DNA from: Akkermansia muciniphila
GTDB lineage: Bacteria > Verrucomicrobiota > Verrucomicrobiia > Verrucomicrobiales > V1-33
Assembly: GCA_945900785.1 (NCBI GenBank)
Contig: CAMDJM010000017.1
Location: 1-64,000 of the forward strand
Direction of reading: 5' to 3'
Length of the DNA stretch: 64,000 bases
Position numbers and translations under genes: made by a program. Positions 9,601 to 17,888 of this stretch are shown here, in pieces; the stretch's first letter is position 1; each line of letters opens with the position of its first letter. The notes beneath the pieces were generated by a model. It was not told the DNA's origin, did not search any database, and saw nothing but the letters and a program-made list of their open reading frames with translations.

Positions 9601-10365
9601 TTGGGCGGAGTGAACATCACCTCAGGCGGCACTGGCCGTTCCTGGCTGCCGCGGGTAGGGATTGAAAGTCTGGATGGGAGTGCGGTGGTCTTCCGGCCCA
9701 TGGGCCTGGACCTGCGCAGCGGCGAGACGCTGGGGCTTTACCCGAAGCCATTCTCAGCAGCCAGTGGGGATGAGGGGCTGGATATCCTGAACCTGACGGG
9801 CCGGCCTCAGACCTTCCGTCTCATCGTGGAAAGCGGCAGCCCGTCCACCACCACGCTCGATGCCATGAGCAGTGGTCCCTTCACCCTCCCCGCCGGCGGC
9901 CGGGAGCGCTTCCTCCGTCTCGCCACCGGCGAGCTGCGCGTGATGCTGGACGCTGACAACAATGGTGAGCCGGAATCCAATGAGCCCGCCGTGCAGACGC
10001 CACTCTATAACGGGACGGTGCCAGCCGGGGCCGACTGCAACCAGAACGGGGTCGCGGATGCGCTGGACATCGCGTCCGGGGCGTTTCCTGACCTGAATGG
10101 AAATCTGGTGCCTGACATCTGCGAGGCCGTTCCCACACTTCCTGCTATAGGGATCGTGGGGCATTCGGTAAAAAATGGAATTCTAACGGTGGATATCCGC
10201 CTTGAAGGCACGCCCGGCAGCAGGTGGATGATCCAGCGCTCGGCAGACCTTTCCAATTGGACCGATGTCAGCAGCGTCACCCTTGGGAGTTCGGCGGTGA
10301 TACAAAGCGTCACGGAACCGGACACCAGCACGCGGGTCTACTTCCGTGCCAGTTTCCAGCCTTGA
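6610..10365 (+). CDS. Large secreted multidomain protein with papain-like C/H/D pattern
   Basis: A 1251-residue exported protein with a signal peptide ending near AMHA. Two related beta-rich modules open the mature part, each beginning with a FDDLLPG- or FDAPTPG-like motif. A middle region contains GHCYGLSQ (Cys680), SSGHVVAPYAVED (His787) and YVYDPNHP (Asp808/Asn810). That order and spacing are typical of papain/transglutaminase-fold cysteine enzymes. Near the C-terminus, from about 1142, is a calcium-binding motif of dockerin/EF-hand type (DCNQNGVADALD, DLNGNLVPDIC), then a final beta domain. The ATG at 6610 is chosen because it starts the signal peptide. It precedes the sigma factor gene by 49 bases. 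A peptidase or crosslinking role is inference only. Confidence 0.75.
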   Translation: MKTLLLPTNLMSRAAAALLLIPAAMHATELNFDDLLPGTVVSNQYPEADFSGNPQAVFHSGAASKFNVLRGPGAGAVVLEFTETQSRVRLLAGLTGGTKSGTVTLRAYAGSKTSWTLVGTVSVLAGQDTLQPLEICRVLSSDIGWIEIESSGSEIEIIDNLLFERITPAWVGTQNFDAPTPGEQIDSLFPGVQFLEPATVATAASFLTTTHTPAQVARPLSAAESHPEGMTFRLNPAQGAVRLRVGFPTSTYSSSNGTAIPLNVRVTAKNAAGVEIGRVERTYPTPQGINDAVEICRWGLNDIDTVTVHYTNRSLGGQECFDSLEFGPVNPGSLEDHTAPAVVLTSPSVADFSDTMLHLADTARTLSVYGVALEPYGLSRVRVVVENLDTLAVTEEQPVFINAGRPATFIAPLAPDHWSAVPLGTVPQMVPVPAGHDVYTFQTVLNLTPGRWRVTAYARDAAGNESGAAPAAVRTRALVPLGPTLYVSPAPRSPKRDFMRPVVLRRPYGIFPELATDDRRSASFTGTNFHRGTTFYLSARQNVSPELKVPPTGRDNYEIWSSGIHSDERTTRRGDVEPYVFDLAAEGQTRWDLWAWDPWIRPGSQEWTFIQEADVGPGYAELYGTGFVNPGDNSFGTGDFDCSYGRTLILGGGRTGIRNPSRMLFLPLYALIFSNSSGHCYGLSQFSSLVQNHWLDPLNMNYPAEQVGGFTDIGRDTREGGGLFELALPETMWAHVQGYHGSQMSAEIISHIVTTYFSGGGPNGVLARIRSNPTNFILSMKDHSSGHVVAPYAVEDVSPTISDIYVYDPNHPWRALDADGNVFDNRIGSRTARIRIDRTHNTFLFCLNNGTSCTGDTLWSGGSLIDIPMSRMRGSHSPPGIEHGLAYLISIMAGNATLNHHGSGGKEAGVGSDGKMVENWPGGLLIPTTDGADGPAALPQFLMTIPDADSQCTAEVRLTGDRYVWQGCRDGVTVQIESSGGQNGQTDSLEIDRAASPLGGVNITSGGTGRSWLPRVGIESLDGSAVVFRPMGLDLRSGETLGLYPKPFSAASGDEGLDILNLTGRPQTFRLIVESGSPSTTTLDAMSSGPFTLPAGGRERFLRLATGELRVMLDADNNGEPESNEPAVQTPLYNGTVPAGADCNQNGVADALDIASGAFPDLNGNLVPDICEAVPTLPAIGIVGHSVKNGILTVDIRLEGTPGSRWMIQRSADLSNWTDVSSVTLGSSAVIQSVTEPDTSTRVYFRASFQP

Positions 10366-10414
10366 TCCCGCCCGCCCTCTTGCACTACGTGACTTCCCAT
10401 GCAGCCTGCCAATC

Positions 10415-11062
10415 ATGATGAGCCTGATCTCTGAACCCGGGGGCGTGCCCTCCAGCGAATCCGGGGACTCCCTGCGGACGCGCCAGAGTCTGCTCACCCG
10501 GCTGAAGGATTGGGACGATCACGCCAGCTGGCGGGAGTTCTTCAACACTTACTGGAAACTCATCTACAGCTTTGCCCGGCGTGCCGGCCTGGGGGATGCA
10601 GATGCCCAGGACATGGTGCAGGAGGTGCTGGTGGGCGTGGCCAAGCGGATGCCTGAGTTCCGTTATGACCCCTATAAAGGAAGATTCAAAACGTGGCTCC
10701 TGACCATCGTGCGCCGCCGCCTCGCCGACCACTGGCGGCGCACCCTGCCGGACCGGCAGCGGCTGGTGCCGCTGGGGGAGGACGGGGCCACGCGGCCGGA
10801 GGAAGCGGATGATGGACTGGAGCCGGTCTGGCAGGAGGAATGGAACCAGCACCTGCTCCAGTCAGCTATGGCGCGGGTGCAAAAGAAGGCCAGTGCCCGG
10901 CATTTTCTCATCTTTGACCTGCTGGTCGTCCGTCAGACCCCTGCGGGACGCGTGGCGGAGCTGCTCGATGTTTCCCTGCCGCAGGTCTGGATCGTGCGCC
11001 ACCGCCTTGGCAGGCTGCTCAAGGAGGAATACCGGCGCATCGAGGCCGGGATTGACCCATAA
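10415..11062 (+). CDS. ECF-type RNA polymerase sigma factor
   Basis: A sigma-70-family factor of 215 residues. Region 2 is recognisable as DWDDHASWREFFNTYW, DAQDMVQEVLVGV (region 2.2) and FKTWLLTIVRRRLADHWRR (regions 2.3-2.4). A charged linker leads to a C-terminal region 4 helix-turn-helix (GRVAELLDVSLPQVWIVRHR). This layout resembles the planctomycete/verrucomicrobial ECF groups linked to Ser/Thr kinases rather than to anti-sigma factors. The next gene, 24 bases downstream, is such a kinase, so the kinase may control the sigma factor or share its stimulus. Two adjacent ATG codons (10415 and 10418) both fit as starts. Confidence 0.88.
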   Translation: MMSLISEPGGVPSSESGDSLRTRQSLLTRLKDWDDHASWREFFNTYWKLIYSFARRAGLGDADAQDMVQEVLVGVAKRMPEFRYDPYKGRFKTWLLTIVRRRLADHWRRTLPDRQRLVPLGEDGATRPEEADDGLEPVWQEEWNQHLLQSAMARVQKKASARHFLIFDLLVVRQTPAGRVAELLDVSLPQVWIVRHRLGRLLKEEYRRIEAGIDP

Positions 11063-11086
11063 ATTCATAACGGCTATGATTCCTGC

Positions 11087-14074
11087 ATGAGCGCCAGTGA
11101 AGCAGCCCCCACCATTCCCGACCACCGGCTGCTGCGGGTAGTGGGCCACGGGAGTTATGGGGAAGTCTGGCTGGCGCAGAATGTGATGGGCACTGGCCGG
11201 GCGGTGAAAGTGGTGCGGCGCGCCTCGTTTCAAAGCAGCCGGCCGTATGAACGCGAATACTCTGCCATCCGCCGCTTCGAGCCGTTAAGCCGTCAGGCAG
11301 ATGGCCTCGTGCATGTGCTCCACGCCGGACGGAATGATGAAGAAGCCCTTTTTTATTATGTGATGGAACTGGCGGACAGCGCCGGACCGGAAAGCAGTGG
11401 GGTAGGCTCTCTGGAGCACTACGTACCACGGACGATGGCCGCTGAGATGAAACGGGTAGGCAGGCTGCCGCTGGGGGATTGTCTGGGCATTGCCCTATCC
11501 CTCACTCAGGCGCTGGGAGCGCTGCATCTGGCCGGGCTGGCCCACCGCGATGTGAAACCCTCCAACATTATCTTCGTCCATGGGCGGGCCAAGCTGGCAG
11601 ACATCGGGCTGGTGCAGGAGTTGGGAGAAAGCCGGAGTTTTGTGGGCACGGAAGGTTATATCCCGCCGGAGGGTCCCGGCACCCGCGGGGCTGATCTGTT
11701 TTCCCTGGGCAAGGTGCTCTATCAGGCCTGCACCGGCCTGGAGCAATCCCGCTATCCGGAACTGCCGCAGGAATGGATCGCCAGGGATGAGGCGGGAGCG
11801 ATGGAATTTTTCGAAGTAGTCCTGCGGGCCTGTGAGGCAGATCCGACCCGGAGATATGCCAGTGCCGCTGAGATGCAGGCGGATCTGGCATTGCTGCAGA
11901 GCGGACGCAGCGTGCGCCGGGTCAGGCAGTTGGAGCACCGGGTGAAGGCCCTGCGCCGCTGGGGAGCGGTGGCCGGGATGGCGGGTGCGCTCGCAGCGGG
12001 CGGGGCATGGCTTGCCCAGAACCGCGCTGCCGGGGAGGCCGCGCTGCGCTCCACCGCGGAGGAGGCGCTTTATCTTTCCGAGCTGCGCCATGCCGCCCAG
12101 GCGGTGCGCTCGCAGGCCCGCGAGGAGGCGCTGGCGGCTGCGTCAACAGCGGCCCGTCTGAAACCCGCAGCGGCTGAGCCGCGCGATGTGGCGGTCTCCG
12201 CCCTCGCCCTGCCTAGCTTCCGGGTGTGGAAGCGTTTCCCCTATGCCGCCGGCCAGCCCGGGGACATCAGCGGGCCTCCTGCGCTCGATGGGCGCTATGA
12301 ATTCTGGACGGAAGTCGATGCCGCGCGCCACGTCCATATCCGGCGCACCACCACGGGGGAACAGGTGGCAGAGCTTCCTGTCAGGCTGCCGGAGCGCTGG
12401 GGCTCCATGAGTCTTTCTCCTGACGGAAAGTGGCTCGCGGCGGAATCTGCGGATTCCACCTTTCAGCTCTGGCCGACACGGCAAGGCGCTGAACCTTGTC
12501 CAATTGATGGTCCCGCCCACTGGGTGGCAGCGGCATTTTCGCCCGACTCCAGTCAGGTGGCCGTCGCCTGGCGCAATGGGGAGGTGCGGCTTTACCGGAC
12601 CGGAGAGCCCGGGGAGCTGGGGCACTTCACCCTGGCGCATGCTGACAAGCCTCTGCAGGCCATGCAGATCTCGCTGGCCTTCAGCCCGGAGGGCGGTCGG
12701 CTCGCCGCCGGCCTGGACCTGAATGGGGCGATGGGAACCGCAGGCATGGTCACGGTGCATGACATCTCCACCTGGGCCTGTCTTGGGAGGATGGAAACCG
12801 ATACCGCCGTCCATGGCCTGGCCTGGCATCCTGGCGGAGCCTGGCTCGGACTGGCCATGGGGGATAGCCAGATCACCCGTTGGCACCCCGGGGATGCTGC
12901 CGCCTCGCCCTGGGTCCGCCATGAATCTGCCGCCGTGGCCGTGGCCTTTCATCCTGATGGCGAGCTGGCGGTGACCAGCAGTTGGGACAGCACAACGTCT
13001 GTATGGAATGTGGCCGATGGCAGCCTCGCCACCCGTGTCCAGGGCTGGGGCCTCGATCCCGGTTTCTCCACCGACGGGAAATTTCTGGCACTGAGTGATG
13101 TGAACAAACGGGAGCTGATCGTGTATGAACTGACAAGACCCGTCGTCTGCCGCCAGCTCAGTCTGCCTCGCAGCCCGCAGACCAGACCATGGTTGACCGG
13201 ACCGAATTCCCTCAGCATCGGCAATGATGGCTGGATCGCAGCGGGAGAAGCCAGTGGTCTTTGGATAGGACAGAGCGGCCAGCCCGGCGCGTTGCATTTC
13301 CCGTGGTCAAATCTCCGGTCCGCTGAGATGATAGGCCGCAGGCTTTTCCTGTCTGGGACCAGGGGCCTTGCTCTCACGGATTTCCCGTGGGCAGGAAAGT
13401 CCGGACCAGCCGGATTTGCGCTACAGCAGGTTCAGGCCATCAGCCGTTCCTTCAATGATTCGGCCTTCTCCTCCGATGGCACGGCCTGGGCGGCCACGAC
13501 AGATCAGGCGGTTTTTTTTGGGAAAGCTGGCAGTCCTGAAAGCACGCTCCCGCAGAGCGTGGGTTTCTATCATGTCGCTGTCTCCGCCGGTGGCACCTGG
13601 GCGGCGGCCGCCAGCCGCGGGCCTGGCGTGGTCCGCACCTGGCCGCTCCAGCAGCCTGGTGCATGGAAGGACATACCTGCTTACGGTCCTTGGGCCCGCC
13701 CCGCCCTGTCGCCGGATGGCAAGGTGCTCCTCATCGGAGATGGAGGCGGACTGCGCGCCTTTCACCTGCCTTCCTTCGCGCCCGCCTGGACCCAACCCGG
13801 CCAGGAACCCGGGGCCACCGCCACGCGTTGCCTCTATTCACCAGACTCCCGCTGGATCGCCGCCAGCCTCTCCCCATCCATGCCCTGGCTCCTGGATGGG
13901 GCCACCGGCCGGCCCGTCGTCCGCCTCGCCCATCCCTTCGGTCAGGCGACCGGCTGCCTTGCCTTCAGCGCGGATTCCCGTCTCCTCGCCGTCAGCGGCT
14001 TCCGCTGGACCGTATTCGTCTGGGACCTTCCAGCCCTGCGTCAGGAACTGGATAGGATCGGGATGAACTGGTGA
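11087..14074 (+). CDS. Membrane Ser/Thr protein kinase with WD40-type beta-propeller
   Basis: A 995-residue fusion. An N-terminal Hanks-type kinase has a glycine-rich loop GHGSYGEV (20-27), Lys41, HRDVKPSN (catalytic Asp155) and a DIG variant of the Mg-binding DFG (Asp172). Ile replaces Phe in DFG, but the ion-binding Asp remains, so activity is plausible. A single transmembrane helix at about 292-311 (GAVAGMAGALAAGGAW) separates it from an outer region. That region has many WD40-like repeats (FSPDSSQVAVAW, AFHPDGELAVTSSWDST, LSPDGKVLLIG) to the C-terminus. It is probably a transmembrane sensor with a propeller ligand domain, co-transcribed with the sigma factor. Confidence 0.88.
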   Translation: MSASEAAPTIPDHRLLRVVGHGSYGEVWLAQNVMGTGRAVKVVRRASFQSSRPYEREYSAIRRFEPLSRQADGLVHVLHAGRNDEEALFYYVMELADSAGPESSGVGSLEHYVPRTMAAEMKRVGRLPLGDCLGIALSLTQALGALHLAGLAHRDVKPSNIIFVHGRAKLADIGLVQELGESRSFVGTEGYIPPEGPGTRGADLFSLGKVLYQACTGLEQSRYPELPQEWIARDEAGAMEFFEVVLRACEADPTRRYASAAEMQADLALLQSGRSVRRVRQLEHRVKALRRWGAVAGMAGALAAGGAWLAQNRAAGEAALRSTAEEALYLSELRHAAQAVRSQAREEALAAASTAARLKPAAAEPRDVAVSALALPSFRVWKRFPYAAGQPGDISGPPALDGRYEFWTEVDAARHVHIRRTTTGEQVAELPVRLPERWGSMSLSPDGKWLAAESADSTFQLWPTRQGAEPCPIDGPAHWVAAAFSPDSSQVAVAWRNGEVRLYRTGEPGELGHFTLAHADKPLQAMQISLAFSPEGGRLAAGLDLNGAMGTAGMVTVHDISTWACLGRMETDTAVHGLAWHPGGAWLGLAMGDSQITRWHPGDAAASPWVRHESAAVAVAFHPDGELAVTSSWDSTTSVWNVADGSLATRVQGWGLDPGFSTDGKFLALSDVNKRELIVYELTRPVVCRQLSLPRSPQTRPWLTGPNSLSIGNDGWIAAGEASGLWIGQSGQPGALHFPWSNLRSAEMIGRRLFLSGTRGLALTDFPWAGKSGPAGFALQQVQAISRSFNDSAFSSDGTAWAATTDQAVFFGKAGSPESTLPQSVGFYHVAVSAGGTWAAAASRGPGVVRTWPLQQPGAWKDIPAYGPWARPALSPDGKVLLIGDGGGLRAFHLPSFAPAWTQPGQEPGATATRCLYSPDSRWIAASLSPSMPWLLDGATGRPVVRLAHPFGQATGCLAFSADSRLLAVSGFRWTVFVWDLPALRQELDRIGMNW

Positions 14075-14227
14075 CGCCTCCATCTGCCGGAAGTCTATAT
14101 TTTTTCAGGATTCAGATACCAAGCGCACCCCTTGCAGATTTCCGGAGGCAAGGCCCGCCGGATGCCATCTTTGGGCAGGGGAGGTCGGGCGGAAGAATCC
14201 GTAGGCTCATGGCGTATGGGGTGATTC

Positions 14228-16414
14228 ATGAAAATGCTTTTTGGGGGTTTTTTGGTTTTGGGTGGAGCCGCGTGGGGAGTGCCAGGGGCGGCTGGGGAAG
14301 AGGTGCCGGCTTTCCCGGTGGATCCTCTGGCGGTGGAGGAGCGCACCAGCTTTCAGACGTCGAAGGCGTGGAGTCCGCTGGGGAATTTGCGCTCTGATGT
14401 GGCGATGGTGTATGGCATTGATGCGGGACTGCCGGAGCGCCTTAAAACCTGGCAGGCGCGCGGCTACCGGACGCATGTGATGACCGGGGTGTCGTGGGGA
14501 CAATATCAGGATTATCTTTACGGCCGCTTTGATGGGGTGAACCATGAGGACAATGCGCAGACGGACCGCTTTGGGAAAAAGATCAGCCACGGCGGGGATG
14601 TCTATTACATGTGCCCGGCGGAGAATTTCGGGCAATACCTCTGTGTCGGGGTGCAGCGGGCGCTGGATGCGGGGGCGGAGGCGATTCACCTTGAGGAACC
14701 GGAGTTCTGGGACCGGGCGGGTTATTCCGAAGGTTTCAAGCGGGAGTGGCAAGCCTACTACAAGGAGCCCTGGCAGGCCCCGCATTCCTCGGTGGATGCG
14801 CGATGGAGGGCTTCGAAGCTGAAATATTATCTTTACCGGCGGGCGCTGCAGCAGGTGTTTTCCTACGTGCAGGCTTCCAATCAAAAGACCGGCAGGCAGG
14901 TGCGTTGTTATGTGCCGACCCACAGTCTGATCAATTATGCCCAATGGTGCATCGTCAGTCCGGAGTCCAGCCTGGCGCAGTTGGAAGGCTGCGATGGCTA
15001 TATCGCCCAGGTCTGGACAGGCACCTCCCGCTCGCCCAACCGCTCGCGCGGCGAGGTGAAGGAGCGGACCTTTGAGACGGCCTTTCTGGAATACGGGGCG
15101 ATGTATAACATGGTGCGCTCCACCGGGCGCCGCGTGTGGTTTCTGAACGATCCTATCGAGGACAACCCGGACCATGATTGGGTGGACTATCAAAAAAACT
15201 GGGAGTCCACCCTCGTCGCCTCCCTGCTCCATCCGGAGGTGTCGCAATACGAGGTGGCACCCTGGCCGGAGCGCATTTTTGGTGAAAAATACCCGCGCCA
15301 ACTGCCGCAGGAACAACGCCATGCCATCCCCCCGGCCTATGCCACGGAACTGCAGACGGTGATGCATGCCCTGGCAGAAATGAAGCAGCCCAACGTTCAG
15401 TGGGATTGCGGCACCCGGGGCATCGGCGTGCTGATCAGTGACTCCCTGATGTTCCAGCGCGGCGAGCCCACGCCGAGCGATCCCCACCTGAGCAATTTCT
15501 ACGGCCTGGCGATGCCTCTGGTGAAACGCGGCCTGCCGGTGACGCCAGTGCAGTTGGAAAATGTGCCGCTGCGTGACTATCTAAAGGCTTTCAGGGTGCT
15601 GCTGCTGACCTACCAGGGGCAAAAGCCGCTGAGTCCCGGGGTGCATGCCCCGCTGGTGCAGTGGGTGAAGGACGGTGGGGTGCTGATTTTTGTGGATGAT
15701 GACCGCGATCCCTATCTGCAAGTCCGGGAGTGGTGGAATACGGGCGGCCTGCACTACAGCACGCCACGGCACCATCTTTTCGCCGCCCTGGGTTGGGCTC
15801 CGCCTGCTGCGGGTCAGGAGCTGGCTCCTCAAAAAATCGGTCAGGGGGCCGTGATGCTGGTGCCGGAAAGTCCCGTGCGGTTTGCCGGCAGCCTGGAGGC
15901 GGATCAACGGCTGGCGGAGATGGTGCGCCGCGCCGCCGCCCTGGCAGGATTGACCTGGCAGGAAACCAATCACCTCGTGCTGCGCCGCGGCCCGTGGCTG
16001 ATCGCCGCTGGCCTGGAGGATTCCATCGGCGCCCCATCCACCGTCCTGACCGGCCGGCTGATCAATCTGTTTGATCCCGCCCTGGCCCTGCAGACCAGAA
16101 TCGAAGTGAAGCCTGCCGCCCGTTTCCTTTTGCTGGATCTGGATGCCGTCAAACCGCTCACCCCGCCGGTGCCCCGGGTGCTGGCTTCCGCCTGCAAAGC
16201 TCTGCCGGTGCCAGGTGAGCCCGGCCAGGCGTGGACGGTGGAAGGGGTCGGAGACACCCCGGCGATCGTGCTGCTCTCCTGTCCTCAGGCCCCCCGGAAG
16301 GTCACCCTGGAAGGCACGCCTGATCCCCTGTTTGAATATGATGGTCCTTCACAGTTGCTCCGCATCCGCTTTCTCAATACCGCAGGGCCGCGCCGGCTGG
16401 CGCTGGAATTTTGA
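14228..16414 (+). CDS. Secreted putative glycoside hydrolase-like protein
   Basis: A 728-residue protein with a short signal peptide (cleavage near PGAAG). The N-terminal half looks like a TIM barrel: it begins with VAMVYGIDAGLPERL, has the acidic pair in HLEEPEFW (near residue 158) and ends around a DPIEDNPDHDW region. The second half resembles the GATase-like trimerisation domain of GH42-type enzymes (RVLLLTYQGQKPLS, GGVLIFVDDDRDP), then a small beta domain. I cannot name a CAZy family; the glycosidase role is inferred from architecture and the Glu residues. It precedes a Tat-exported Gfo/Idh/MocA oxidoreductase on the same strand, which fits a sugar-processing context. Confidence 0.65.
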   Translation: MKMLFGGFLVLGGAAWGVPGAAGEEVPAFPVDPLAVEERTSFQTSKAWSPLGNLRSDVAMVYGIDAGLPERLKTWQARGYRTHVMTGVSWGQYQDYLYGRFDGVNHEDNAQTDRFGKKISHGGDVYYMCPAENFGQYLCVGVQRALDAGAEAIHLEEPEFWDRAGYSEGFKREWQAYYKEPWQAPHSSVDARWRASKLKYYLYRRALQQVFSYVQASNQKTGRQVRCYVPTHSLINYAQWCIVSPESSLAQLEGCDGYIAQVWTGTSRSPNRSRGEVKERTFETAFLEYGAMYNMVRSTGRRVWFLNDPIEDNPDHDWVDYQKNWESTLVASLLHPEVSQYEVAPWPERIFGEKYPRQLPQEQRHAIPPAYATELQTVMHALAEMKQPNVQWDCGTRGIGVLISDSLMFQRGEPTPSDPHLSNFYGLAMPLVKRGLPVTPVQLENVPLRDYLKAFRVLLLTYQGQKPLSPGVHAPLVQWVKDGGVLIFVDDDRDPYLQVREWWNTGGLHYSTPRHHLFAALGWAPPAAGQELAPQKIGQGAVMLVPESPVRFAGSLEADQRLAEMVRRAAALAGLTWQETNHLVLRRGPWLIAAGLEDSIGAPSTVLTGRLINLFDPALALQTRIEVKPAARFLLLDLDAVKPLTPPVPRVLASACKALPVPGEPGQAWTVEGVGDTPAIVLLSCPQAPRKVTLEGTPDPLFEYDGPSQLLRIRFLNTAGPRRLALEF

Positions 16415-16518
16415 GCGGTCGCCTGCGAAAGCATGGCATTTCATGAAAACGGGCCACGGGCCTGCCGTATAGGAAATAACCTTATTTCTGCCAACCCTAA
16501 TCCTTCCCCTACTCCTCC

Positions 16519-17871
16519 ATGAAACGCCGCTCCTTCGTCACCAAATCCGCCGCCGCCGCTTTCGGCTTTCAATTTGTGCCAGCGCATGTGGTGCGTGCCC
16601 AGGGGGATGCCAAAACGCCTTCAAACAAAATCCGCCTCGCGGTGATCGGCTGCGGTGGCCAGGGCGGGGCTGATCTGGGGGGTATGGGGGATGAAGACAT
16701 CGTGGCCCTCTGCGATGTGGATGACCGCCGCGCCGCCGGCAGTTTCGCCAAATACCCCAACGCCAAGCGCTTCAAGGATTTCCGGCAGATGTTCGACACC
16801 ATGGCCAAGGACATCGACGCCGTGCTGGTGGCGACTCCTGACCACACCCATGCCGTTGCCTCCCTCGCCGCCATTGGTCACGGAAAGCACGTCTATTGTG
16901 AAAAACCCCTCGCCCACAGCGTCGCCGAGGTGCGCGCCATGCGGGCTGCCGCCCTTGAACACAAGGTCATCACCCAGGTCGGCAATCAGGGCCACTCTTC
17001 AGATAGCATCCGCCTCTTCGTGGAAATGGTGCAGTCCGGAGCCATCGGCAAGGTCTCTGAAATCCATGCTGGCTGCGATGCCTTCAAGAATGTCTACTGT
17101 GTCATCCGCGATCAGGAAAAACACCGGACCGAAAAACCACCGGTGCCGGCGGAACTGGACTGGAATCTTTGGCAGGGCCCGGTGGCCCACCGCGACTATC
17201 ACTCCTCCATCCTGCCCTTCAACTGGCGCGGGTTTTCGAAATACGGCAGCGGCTGCATCGGCGACTGGATCTGCCACGTCCTTGATCCCTCCTTCTGGGC
17301 CTTGGATCTCGGCATGCCGACCGCCGTCACGGCGGAGACCATCGGCTACGATCCCGAAAAACACGCCGACTACTATCCTCAGGGCGCGAAAATCACCTAT
17401 GAATTCCCTGCCAAAGGCGAGCGGGGGCCCGTCAAAATGATCTGGCATGATGGCGACTTCCCCATCCCCCAACCTGACGAACTTACCAAGGAAAACCGCA
17501 AGGTTGTGGGCACCGGAGCTGTCATCATTGGGGATAAAGGCAAGATCATGCATGGCTCCCACGGCGGTGGTGGATGCCGCATCATCCCGGAAGCCAGCAT
17601 GCAGGCCTACAAACTGCCGGAGAAAAAGATCCCCCGCGTCAAAGACGGCCAGCACCAGCACGACTGGCTGAACGCCATCCGCGAAAACCGTCCTGCGGGT
17701 TCCAGCTTCGAATACGGCGGAGCCCTCAGCGAAATCGGCCTGCTGGGCATGATCGCCATCCGCCGCAGCGGCACCCGTCTGGAGTGGGATAACACCGCTG
17801 TGAAATTCACCAACGACAGCACCGCCAACGCCTTCATTTCACCTCCATATCAAAACGGCTGGAAAATGTAA
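16519..17871 (+). CDS. Tat-exported Gfo/Idh/MocA family oxidoreductase
   Basis: A 450-residue NAD(P)-dependent dehydrogenase. A twin-arginine leader (MKRRSFVTKSAAAAFGF) is followed by the Rossmann motif IRLAVIGCGGQGG, the family's EKPLAHSVAEV motif containing the catalytic-site Lys, GNQGHSSD, and the C-terminal alpha/beta domain with GDWICHVLDPS. PVC bacteria carry many Tat-signal members that oxidise sugars or inositols outside the cytoplasm with bound cofactor; the substrate here is unknown. The gene ends 17 bases from the convergent uppS. The upstream glycosidase-like gene suggests a shared carbohydrate pathway. Confidence 0.88.
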   Translation: MKRRSFVTKSAAAAFGFQFVPAHVVRAQGDAKTPSNKIRLAVIGCGGQGGADLGGMGDEDIVALCDVDDRRAAGSFAKYPNAKRFKDFRQMFDTMAKDIDAVLVATPDHTHAVASLAAIGHGKHVYCEKPLAHSVAEVRAMRAAALEHKVITQVGNQGHSSDSIRLFVEMVQSGAIGKVSEIHAGCDAFKNVYCVIRDQEKHRTEKPPVPAELDWNLWQGPVAHRDYHSSILPFNWRGFSKYGSGCIGDWICHVLDPSFWALDLGMPTAVTAETIGYDPEKHADYYPQGAKITYEFPAKGERGPVKMIWHDGDFPIPQPDELTKENRKVVGTGAVIIGDKGKIMHGSHGGGGCRIIPEASMQAYKLPEKKIPRVKDGQHQHDWLNAIRENRPAGSSFEYGGALSEIGLLGMIAIRRSGTRLEWDNTAVKFTNDSTANAFISPPYQNGWKM

Positions 17872-17888
17872 AGCCGGTGCCAGGCCCC

